Shown here: positions 1 to 6,634 of the stretch, one piece after another
How positions within the stretch are numbered: the stretch's first letter is position 1
How the letters are laid out: each line of letters starts with the position of its first letter
The notes under the pieces: model-generated
What the model was told of the DNA's origin: nothing
What the model saw: only the letters and a program-made list of their open reading frames with translations
The model's database searches: none
Assembly (NCBI GenBank): GCA_903836515.1
Contig: CAILQW010000009.1
Coordinates: 1 to 32,005, forward strand
Reading direction: 5' to 3'
DNA length: 32,005 bases
DNA from: Candidatus Omnitrophota bacterium
Lineage (GTDB): Bacteria; Omnitrophota; Gorgyraeia; Zapsychrales; Fredricksoniimonadaceae
Position numbers and translations under genes: made by a program

Positions 1-123
1 GCGGAAGGAATAAACAGCAAGATTCAACAGGTTAAAACGATCGCCCGTGGATTCAGAGGATTTGCCAACTACCGTATTGCAATACTGTTTTACTGCGGAA
101 AGCTGGATCTTTATCCACGATAA
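1..123 (+). CDS. ISL3-family transposase, C-terminal fragment
   Basis: Frame 1 from the window edge is open and ends with TAA at 121-123. The 40 residues contain AEGINSKIQQVKTIARGFRG followed by NYRIAILFYCGKLDLYPR. The E-G-x-N-(S/N)-K-I-(Q/K) segment carries the final catalytic glutamate region of DDE transposases of the ISL3 type, and the ending FYCGKLDLYP is characteristic of that family. The upstream part lies outside the window, so I cannot say whether the full gene is intact. It is the only supported protein gene on the plus strand. Confidence 0.75.
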   Translation, partial: AEGINSKIQQVKTIARGFRGFANYRIAILFYCGKLDLYPR

Positions 124-136
124 TGCCGGAAGAACC
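1..136 (+). mobile_element. Right end of an ISL3-family insertion sequence (truncated by the window edge)
   Basis: The stretch holds the last 40 codons of an ISL3-type transposase, a stop at 121-123, and then a terminal-repeat-like end, TGCCGGAAGAACC, finishing at 136. Read inward on the other strand this is GGTTCTTCCGG, which resembles ISL3-family inverted-repeat tips as I remember them. The boundary is supported independently: the minus-strand HNH homology to the right stops exactly at 137. ISL3 elements usually make 8-bp target duplications, so GAAATATT (137-144) would be the predicted copy. The left end is outside the window and cannot be checked. Confidence 0.7.
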
Positions 137-398
137 GAAATATTAAAGTCTTTCTGCAACGGATTTAGATGATGAAATTCCAACGCATCCATACAATGGT
201 CATAGCCGCAATTTTCACACTTGCCCCCTTGTAAGCCACGGCCATCTCGCGGACTTTTTTGCGCCTGGCATAAACAGCCTTGATCAGATATTCTCTACGA
301 TCCTTGTAAGTCCGTTTTTCTTTGCGCAGAACGGGCAACCTTTCCGTGGGGAACATTTCGCCGGGAACTAGAATGAACAATATAATAGCATTATCCAA
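137..398 (-). pseudogene. HNH endonuclease, disrupted by the insertion sequence and frameshifted
   Basis: From the right, the minus strand encodes KEKRTYKDRREYLIKAVYAR, a basic N-terminal helix typical of a small HNH-endonuclease family. In the same frame the reading then loses sense at a run of five C (224-228 on the plus strand). In the neighbouring frame it continues as GGKCENCGYDHCMDALEFHH, giving the CxxC zinc ligands and the LEFHH HNH motif, then NPLQKDFNIS. One extra G in the run would restore the frame. The homology ends at 137, where the insertion sequence begins; the rest of the HNH domain (C-terminal CxxCH segment) is missing. The start may be the ATG at 398 or, more like the family, the ATG at 356. 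The product is almost certainly non-functional here. Confidence 0.7.
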
Positions 399-399
399 C

Positions 400-420
400 G
401 GGCGGACACAAGGTCCGCCC
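400..420 (-). terminator. Palindromic repeat / putative terminator hairpin after nrdB
   Basis: GGGCGGAC (400-407) and GTCCGCCC (413-420) form an 8-bp perfect stem around ACAAG, 3 bases beyond the end of nrdB. There is no strong T run on the minus-strand 3' side, so it is not a classical intrinsic terminator. With the adjoining CTAC it resembles short GTAGGGGCG...CGCCC palindromes that occur in many copies in some bacterial genomes. It may be a nomadic repeat that also stabilises or ends the nrd transcript. Confidence 0.5.
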
Positions 421-423
421 CTA

Positions 424-1452
424 CTAGAAATCCCACGAGCCGTTCATGGAGCTGGACTGGGTGTAATTGGTCACGGTGGACTCGAAGAAATTGGTTTTCT
501 CGCTGTTGTTGTCGGCCATGCTCTCCAGATGTTTATACGGATTGATGATGGCCTCGGGAAAAAGGGGCGCGATGCCCAGGGCTTCCAGCCTTGAATTGGC
601 CAGCCATTGGGTATACAGGCCGGTGGTCTTTTTGGTGATCCCGGGAATGTTGTCACCGATGATATGATCGGCCCAGGCGGTCTCCTGCGCGATCGCGGCC
701 TTGAACATCTCGATCACGACTTTTTCATCATACATATGGGGAAATTCCCGGCGGATCTCCTTGATGATGTTGGTGAAAAGGACCACATGGGTCAGCTCGT
801 CACGGCGGATATAACTGATCATCCGCCCGGTGGCTGTCATCTTGGAGGCATAAACAAGATTGTCGAAAAAAGCGAACCCGTTGTAGAAATACAGGCTCTC
901 CAACAGATAATTCCCGATCAGGGCACGGAAGAAATTCTTCTCGCTGGGGTCATCCTGGAACGCCTGGTAGATCTCCCCGACACTTTCATTCCTTTTCTTG
1001 AGGATGGCATCCACCTGCCAGAAATAATAGATATCATCCCGCTCCCGCGCGTCGACCACGGTCTCAAGGATCGTGGCATAACTCTGCGAATGAATGGCTT
1101 CCTGAAACGACTGGATCGCCAAGAGAAGATTCACCTCAGGCGAGGTGATGTAATTCGAGAAGTTCGGCAGATTCACCGTCTGAATGCTGTCGAGAAAGAT
1201 CAAAAATGAAAGCATCCCCCGATAGGCGCGCTGTTCATGCGGCGAAAGGCTCCGGTACATGATGGCATCATCCCCCAGCCCCCCGACTTTCTCCGGCACC
1301 CAGAAATTGCCGATCATCAGCTGATACATGGACTTCGCCCACGGATAGCGGACGGCATTCAGGTTAAAAAGCCCGGTCGTATTCCCCTTGATGATGGCCC
1401 GGGCTTCCAGGGTGTCATTGCCGCCGGGATTAAAGATAAGGTTTTTCTTCAT
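424..1452 (-). CDS. nrdB: Class Ia-type ribonucleotide reductase, small (beta) subunit
   Basis: The 342-residue product is a ferritin-like diiron protein that houses the radical used by NrdA to reduce ribonucleotides. All expected metal ligands are visible: Asp88, Glu118, His121, Glu185, Glu219 and His222 (in RRDELTH). The spacing E-x2-H-x3-Y places a tyrosine at 125 (HSQSY), matching the radical tyrosine of class Ia enzymes, so a Phe-substituted class Ic form is unlikely. The C-terminal tail is acidic and aromatic (GSWDF), as needed to dock on the alpha subunit. The gene lies 33 bases downstream of nrdA and is surely co-transcribed. The ATG is preceded by AAAGGA at a slightly long spacing. 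Confidence 0.95.
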   Translation of the reverse strand: MKKNLIFNPGGNDTLEARAIIKGNTTGLFNLNAVRYPWAKSMYQLMIGNFWVPEKVGGLGDDAIMYRSLSPHEQRAYRGMLSFLIFLDSIQTVNLPNFSNYITSPEVNLLLAIQSFQEAIHSQSYATILETVVDARERDDIYYFWQVDAILKKRNESVGEIYQAFQDDPSEKNFFRALIGNYLLESLYFYNGFAFFDNLVYASKMTATGRMISYIRRDELTHVVLFTNIIKEIRREFPHMYDEKVVIEMFKAAIAQETAWADHIIGDNIPGITKKTTGLYTQWLANSRLEALGIAPLFPEAIINPYKHLESMADNNSEKTNFFESTVTNYTQSSSMNGSWDF

Positions 1453-1485
1453 CGCTCGATGTCCTTTAATTGTCCGTGGTTGTAA

Positions 1486-4116
1486 CTAACCACTGCAGCT
1501 GGCGCAGCCTTCCTTCACATCCCCGCTCATGCTGCGCAGATAATATACCGTCTTGATCTTCATTTCCCAGGCCTTCATGTAATACCCATAAAGCTGGGCG
1601 GGCGATGTCCTGGCCGGATTGATGAGCCACTCAAACGACACCGACTGGTCGATCCACTTGTAGACCGTCGCGATCATCTCAATGACCTCATTCATGTCCA
1701 TATGAATATACTCGGTGTAAAACCAGGTGTTCTTGGGGGAAAGATTCGGCGCGACCGTGACAACCGGCGCAATGACATTGGTCTCAACAAAGAATTTCTT
1801 GTAAATGGGCAGTAACCCGGCGGTCGTCCCCACCACAGACGCTGTAGAGGTATTGGGTGCCGGCGCGAGATGGTACGCAAAACGCAGTCCTGTGGCCTTG
1901 ATATCCTCCATGAGTTTCAGCCACCTTGCCGAATCTTTTGAATTCTCCCGGAACCATGCGGCATCATGCCCGAAAAGAATCCCTTTCGACCACTGACTGC
2001 CGGCGAAAAGCTCATAAGCCCCCCGTTCTTTAGCCAGGGCATTGGACGCATGCAGGGTGGCATAGGCATATGTCTCAAAAAGCTTATCCACATGCGCCCT
2101 GGCCTCGGCCGAGCCATAGGCCAAGCCATGACAAGCCAGGTATTCCGCCAAGCCCATGAACCCAAGCCCGACACTGCGGTAACGCTTGGCCGTCAGTTCA
2201 GCTTCCTTGATCGGATAGAAATTCAGCGTGATCACATTATCAAGGACCCTGAGGGCAATCGGGAATATCTCCCGGATCTCTTCCTCGGAGTGAACCTTGG
2301 CGACATTGATGGACGCCAGATTGCAGACAACGGTATCGCCGGGAATATACTCCAGGGCTACATGGCCGTCGACAACCTTCTCCCCTGCGAATACGGCATC
2401 AGCGGTATTCTGGCAGATCTCGGTGCAAAGCTGGCTGGAATAAACCCGTCCCGCATGCTGGTTGGGATTTTGCGCATTGACCGTGTCGCGGAAAAACACA
2501 TAGGGCATCCCTGTCTCAACAACGGTCTTTAAGAAACGTTTCATAAGGTCCTTGGCCGGGATACTCAAGCGGGTCTCGATCAACGCATCCTTCTCACAGG
2601 CCTCATAAAGAGTATCAAATGCCGGGCCGTAACTATCCTCCAGACGCACCCCCTTGCGCGCCAGGATCTCGTGGGGATCGAACAACGTCCAACTCTGGTC
2701 AGCCTTGACCCGGCGCATGAAAATATCCGGCACGGCAATGGCCGGAAAAATGTCAAACGCCTTGCTGCGGATATCCCCGCTCTCGACCTGGAGATTCAAG
2801 AAATCCAGGATATCACGGTGCCAGATGTCGAGGGTCGGTGAAATGGCGCCCAGTCGCGCGCCCAGCTGGTTGACCGCAGCCGCCGTATTATTAATGAGCC
2901 GCACCCAGGGGATAACACCGCCGGAAGATCCCTTGATCCCCCTGATCGCAGCGCCCTTGCAACGCACATGCCCCATGTAAACCCCCACCCCGCCGCCGAA
3001 TTTTGAGATCTGCGCCATGTTCTCAAGGGAATGGTAAATGGCCCGCAGGTCATCATTGACGTTCAGCTTAAAACAGCTGGAAAGCTGATGAAAATTTGTC
3101 CGGGCATTGAGGAGCGTGGGTGTCGGCAGGGACAATTTCTGGGACGAGATCACCTCATAGATCTTGATGGCGATCTGCAAGCGTTTGTCCTGGGGCTCAG
3201 GGATCGCCAGAAAAAGGGCGATCGTCATATACATTTCCTGCGGCAGTTCGCGGACATCCTTGTTGGGATTCAACAAATACCGCCGGTCAAAGGCTAATAC
3301 GGTGGAATAAATATAAGTAAAATCTCGTTCCTTGTTCAACGCCCGCCCCGCTTCAAGGATATCTTCCGGGGTGTAATGGACAGTAAAATCCCCGGTATAG
3401 CGACCGATCTTGATGTAATGGCTAACATGATCCTGGAACGCTTCGGGTGAATAGATGGCCTTGATGGGAATACCGCGGTTCCTGGACGCCTGCTTGTAAA
3501 GATCCATGGCGTAAAGCCGGCCCGCGATATTTTGCCAATGGGTGTTATGCACGGAAACCAGGTCAAGGCACACCTTGCGCAGATTCTTCATGATCTGCGC
3601 GGTTGTCATCTGATCGACAAGGGTGAGTTTGAGTCGTTCGTAAAGCTCTTCAAAGGTGCAATGCGCTTCAAAGCCGCCAGCCGCCCTGATAAAAACATGT
3701 TTGATCTTTTCGATGCGGAAAGGCTCGCTCTTGCCGCTGCGTTTGACGACCTTAAGCAAGCCTTTCTCGATCTTGGCGAGTTCTTCGATCCTGCGTTCAG
3801 CGCGACGGCGGGCATGGTCGGCCCTGTACAAAATATAGGCCTTGGCCACCTCGAACTGCCCGATCTCGACCAGTTTATGTTCGACGATATCCTGGATATG
3901 CTCGACACTCGGGATCCTGACCCCGTTGGCAAATTCGACGCCCAGCGCGGTCACGACCTCATCAGTAAGTTTGGGTACAAAAGCCAGGTCGACACCCGTT
4001 TCCCCTGGCATCGCCGCATGGACCGCCTGGGCGGCACGGGAAACAGCCTGCGCAATGCGCGCGCGATCAAAATCAACGATGTCACCGTTACGCTTGAATA
4101 TTTTTTCGATCACCAT
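1486..4116 (-). CDS. nrdA: Class I ribonucleoside-diphosphate reductase, large (alpha) subunit
   Basis: The 876-residue protein reduces ribonucleoside diphosphates to deoxyribonucleotides with NrdB. It begins with an ATP cone (about residues 3-95) and appears to carry a second cone-like unit (about 113-205, starting LLKVVKRSGKSEPFRIEKIK), so dATP feedback is likely. The barrel has the active-site cysteines C348 (QLSSCF), C564 (SSQLCTEI) and C598 (VVCNLAS), the catalytic Glu566, a radical-transfer Tyr pair (VYYLRS) near the C-terminus, and a C-terminal CASC pair (871/874) for re-reduction. The usual active-site Asn of the NLCxE motif is Gln562 here. The gene is followed by nrdB and preceded by a good sigma70-type promoter with a NrdR-box-like sequence. 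Confidence 0.96.
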   Translation of the reverse strand: MVIEKIFKRNGDIVDFDRARIAQAVSRAAQAVHAAMPGETGVDLAFVPKLTDEVVTALGVEFANGVRIPSVEHIQDIVEHKLVEIGQFEVAKAYILYRADHARRRAERRIEELAKIEKGLLKVVKRSGKSEPFRIEKIKHVFIRAAGGFEAHCTFEELYERLKLTLVDQMTTAQIMKNLRKVCLDLVSVHNTHWQNIAGRLYAMDLYKQASRNRGIPIKAIYSPEAFQDHVSHYIKIGRYTGDFTVHYTPEDILEAGRALNKERDFTYIYSTVLAFDRRYLLNPNKDVRELPQEMYMTIALFLAIPEPQDKRLQIAIKIYEVISSQKLSLPTPTLLNARTNFHQLSSCFKLNVNDDLRAIYHSLENMAQISKFGGGVGVYMGHVRCKGAAIRGIKGSSGGVIPWVRLINNTAAAVNQLGARLGAISPTLDIWHRDILDFLNLQVESGDIRSKAFDIFPAIAVPDIFMRRVKADQSWTLFDPHEILARKGVRLEDSYGPAFDTLYEACEKDALIETRLSIPAKDLMKRFLKTVVETGMPYVFFRDTVNAQNPNQHAGRVYSSQLCTEICQNTADAVFAGEKVVDGHVALEYIPGDTVVCNLASINVAKVHSEEEIREIFPIALRVLDNVITLNFYPIKEAELTAKRYRSVGLGFMGLAEYLACHGLAYGSAEARAHVDKLFETYAYATLHASNALAKERGAYELFAGSQWSKGILFGHDAAWFRENSKDSARWLKLMEDIKATGLRFAYHLAPAPNTSTASVVGTTAGLLPIYKKFFVETNVIAPVVTVAPNLSPKNTWFYTEYIHMDMNEVIEMIATVYKWIDQSVSFEWLINPARTSPAQLYGYYMKAWEMKIKTVYYLRSMSGDVKEGCASCSG

Positions 4117-4160
4117 AGGACCTGTCCTGGGTTGATAGTTGGATCTATACGTTATGCATC

Positions 4161-4197
4161 AATACAGAATATATAATGGACAGGTAAGTCGTCTCAA
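4161..4197 (-). promoter_or_regulatory. nrdAB promoter overlapped by a NrdR-box-like palindrome
   Basis: On the minus strand TTGAGA (plus 4192-4197) and TATATT (plus 4168-4173) are separated by 18 bases, a good sigma70-like match, about 45 bases before the nrdA ATG. Plus 4164-4179 reads ACAGAATATATAATGG, which agrees with the NrdR consensus (acaCwAtATaTwgtgt) at 13 of 16 positions and covers the -10 box. NrdR normally uses two boxes about three helical turns apart; I could not find a convincing second one. Confidence 0.5.
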
Positions 4198-4288
4198 ACA
4201 TGCCATCCTTACAATAAACCTGTAAATTTTTTTAAAATCATCTCAGGAAGAAAAACGTCAGGGAATCAATCGGTCAGGAAGGCGAATT

Positions 4289-4945
4289 TCAGGCATCAAC
4301 GATGGATACGGTTGAGCGCTCGGGGATTCCCTGCCCTGGTGCGGCCACATCGCGCCGCGCGTTCAAGGACATGGTCAGCGTCGATATGTCAGCGAATTCC
4401 ACCGACCCGCCCGCCGGCAAACCAACACCGATGCGCGAAATCTTGACGGGATACGGTTGAAGCCCCTTGATGATGTGCAGGGCGGTCAGTTCGCCTTCCA
4501 AGTCCGCGTCCGTGGCTACAACGACTTCGCGGATGGCGCCCGCACTTGCCGCCACACGGCCGATGAGCTTGTTTAAGTCAATGTCGTCAGGGCCGCGGCC
4601 TTCCGAGGGCGCAATGGTGCCCAGGAGGACAAAATACTGGCCCTTGAAACTGCCGGTCTTTTCAATAGCGATCACATCCTTGGGTGTCTCCACCACACAG
4701 ATCGTGCTGTTATCGCGCGAAGGGTCCATGCACACCGGGCAAAGCTCGGTTTCGGTAAAATTATTGCAGATGCGGCAAAAACGAAGTTTCTCGCGCAGGT
4801 CAAGGATGCCCTGGGCCAGGCGCCGGCTGTCATCCATGGAGGCATTGAGCATGAAAAACACCATGCGCTCGGCACTCCGCCTCCCCACACCCGGAAGGCG
4901 TGTGAGCTGTTCGATCAGATTTTCGATGACACGCGGATAGATCAT
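4289..4945 (-). CDS. recR: Recombination protein RecR
   Basis: The 218-residue protein is the RecR clamp of the RecFOR pathway, which loads RecA at single-strand gaps. It shows an N-terminal helix-hairpin-helix (TRLPGVGRRSAERM, about 15-28), a four-cysteine zinc finger (Cys57, 60, 69, 72) and a Toprim domain from about residue 80 with VVATDADLEGE. The Toprim loop is a little unusual: family members generally read NPTxEGE where this has DADLEGE. The tail is about 15-20 residues longer than typical (usual length near 200). Its start codon overlaps the dnaX stop by 4 bases, so the two are translationally coupled, the standard dnaX-recR arrangement. Confidence 0.93.
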   Translation of the reverse strand: MIYPRVIENLIEQLTRLPGVGRRSAERMVFFMLNASMDDSRRLAQGILDLREKLRFCRICNNFTETELCPVCMDPSRDNSTICVVETPKDVIAIEKTGSFKGQYFVLLGTIAPSEGRGPDDIDLNKLIGRVAASAGAIREVVVATDADLEGELTALHIIKGLQPYPVKISRIGVGLPAGGSVEFADISTLTMSLNARRDVAAPGQGIPERSTVSIVDA

Positions 4946-6537
4946 TGGTTATTATGCCATTCGTTGACAACTTCACCCTGAACCATGTCCAGCGCTTCTT
5001 TAAGCGCCGAGGCTTCTTCGCGGACAACACCTTCCATGATGGTGAAATTAACCGCCACATCCTGCCCCCAAACCAGCGAAAAGACATCGTTGACAAACAT
5101 AAGGGCTGCCGGCTCTTCCAGGCACTCTTTATGATATAAAAATTGGCCCGGGAACGCCACGGTCAATTTATTACCGTCAACCGATACAGGCGATCCTTCC
5201 AGAAGATACGTGCCCAGATATGTCTTTTTAGCCTGCACCGCAGCCGTCATTTCATCCCAGCGCTGTTTAACATCAGCCAAAGAAAATCCGGCGTTCGCCC
5301 CGGTAACCGTATTGACCGAAGAAACTGCGGCTGACGAACCGGAGGAAGGCCGCTGGGGCGGCGGAACAACGGGAGCTTTGGGAACAACAGGTGCCGGCCG
5401 GACCTGAGGCGGCGCCACAGGCGGCGGCGAAGGCGGCAGTGGTGCGGGGGCAACAACAGGGGTTGCTCCGCCGGAAAGCGCCACGATCGCACGCACGAGC
5501 GCCAGTTCAAGCGCCAGACGCGGGGCATCGGTCAGGCGTTCGGTCTCACGGGCCATGATAAAAATATCCATCACCTTCAAAATCTGGTCCATGGTCAGCC
5601 GGTTGGCCTGATCCAGAAGCTGGCGGCGGTAAAACACAGGATAATCGACCAGTCCCTGGAGTTTCTCTGCATCTATCTTCATCATCATGACATGGCGGAA
5701 ATGCTCCACCATATCGCGCGCCAGGCGGCTGTCCTCTTTGCCGGCGCTGATGATACCCTCCACACAAGCCATGGCCTTGGAAGCATCCTTGAGGATCACG
5801 CTGTCCACAAGGTCAAAAATATATTTGACGTCGATCAACCCCAAAAGGGCGTTGGCCGCATCCACGGTCACATGATCGCCGCCCGCCGCCAGCTGGTCCA
5901 GGATCCCCAACGCATCGCGCATCCCCCCCTGGGCCGCCCTGGCGATGGCAACAAGCGCCTCGTCATCAACTGACAGCTTCTCGATCTTGCAAATGGCGTT
6001 GAGCTGGGACTTGATCAGGTCCATCGGCAGGCGCTTGAAATGAAAATGCTGACAGCGCGAGCGGATGGTGGTAGGGACCTTCTCGGGGTCTGTGGTCGCA
6101 AAAATGAACTTCACATGCGCGGGCGGCTCTTCCAGCGTCTTTAAAAGCGCGTTGAACGCCGGCTCGGTGAGCATGTGGACTTCATCAATGATATAAAATT
6201 TATAACCGCCGGCCATGGACATGAACATCGCGCTTTCGCGGATGGCACGGGCTTCCTCGATGCCGCGGTTGGACGCGCCGTCGATCTCGATGATATCCAA
6301 ATTGGCGCCATCGAACTCAAGGCCTCCCGTAGTCTGGGGGGCGGCTTTGTTGATCTCCCGCGCCAGGATACGGGCGCAGGTCGTTTTGCCAACGCCCCGC
6401 GGGCCGCTGAACAAAAAGGCATGGCCTGTCTTGTTGGCGGCAATAGCGCTCTTCAGGGCGCCGGTCACATGTTCCTGACCAACGACCTCATCGAACGTGC
6501 GCGGACGGTATTTGCGGGCAAAAACAAGGTACGACAT
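4942..6537 (-). CDS. dnaX: DNA polymerase III subunit gamma/tau
   Basis: This 531-residue AAA+ clamp-loader subunit starts with the diagnostic MSYLVFARKYRPRTFDEVVG. Walker A is at 45-52 (GPRGVGKT), Walker B at about 115-119 (IIDE) and the sensor-1/SRC region at about 150-167 (TTDPEKVPTTIRSRC). A proline-rich linker (about 365-410) leads to a tau-type C-terminal domain, so a full tau-like protein is made. The four-cysteine zinc module normally found between Walker A and the IEIDAAS segment is missing: the region at about 62-80 has no cysteine. I found no A-AAA-AAG slippery site, so there is no visible sign of a shorter gamma product. A GGAGTAG ribosome site precedes the ATG. Confidence 0.94.
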   Translation of the reverse strand: MSYLVFARKYRPRTFDEVVGQEHVTGALKSAIAANKTGHAFLFSGPRGVGKTTCARILAREINKAAPQTTGGLEFDGANLDIIEIDGASNRGIEEARAIRESAMFMSMAGGYKFYIIDEVHMLTEPAFNALLKTLEEPPAHVKFIFATTDPEKVPTTIRSRCQHFHFKRLPMDLIKSQLNAICKIEKLSVDDEALVAIARAAQGGMRDALGILDQLAAGGDHVTVDAANALLGLIDVKYIFDLVDSVILKDASKAMACVEGIISAGKEDSRLARDMVEHFRHVMMMKIDAEKLQGLVDYPVFYRRQLLDQANRLTMDQILKVMDIFIMARETERLTDAPRLALELALVRAIVALSGGATPVVAPAPLPPSPPPVAPPQVRPAPVVPKAPVVPPPQRPSSGSSAAVSSVNTVTGANAGFSLADVKQRWDEMTAAVQAKKTYLGTYLLEGSPVSVDGNKLTVAFPGQFLYHKECLEEPAALMFVNDVFSLVWGQDVAVNFTIMEGVVREEASALKEALDMVQGEVVNEWHNNQ

Positions 6538-6634
6538 AGAAAGGGCTACTCCGATACCCTCATTTTCGTCAGGCGCGCTGTTTTATCAAGGGATTTCCGT
6601 GATTTCTGATGGCCGCGCGACCAGGCAAGGAGTT

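Noticed and set aside
607-1209. Long plus-strand open frame across nrdB
   Set aside because: It is opposite a fully recognisable nrdB; the translated sequence has no family features and no ribosome site.
4117-4288. Cobalamin riboswitch controlling ribonucleotide reductase
   Set aside because: The gap is only 172 bases, no B12-box-like sequence is seen, and the leader after the predicted start is about 45 bases.
5215-5240. Programmed frameshift site in dnaX
   Set aside because: A run reads GCT AAA AAG, which lacks the A-AAA-AAG heptamer, and it lies near the C-terminal domain rather than at the gamma/tau boundary.
6538-6634. Possible small SRP RNA or other RNA between tex and dnaX
   Set aside because: I looked for the conserved SRP tetraloop region (GGTCAGG...GGAAGGAAGCAGCC-like) on both strands and did not find it; no other structured RNA is evident.
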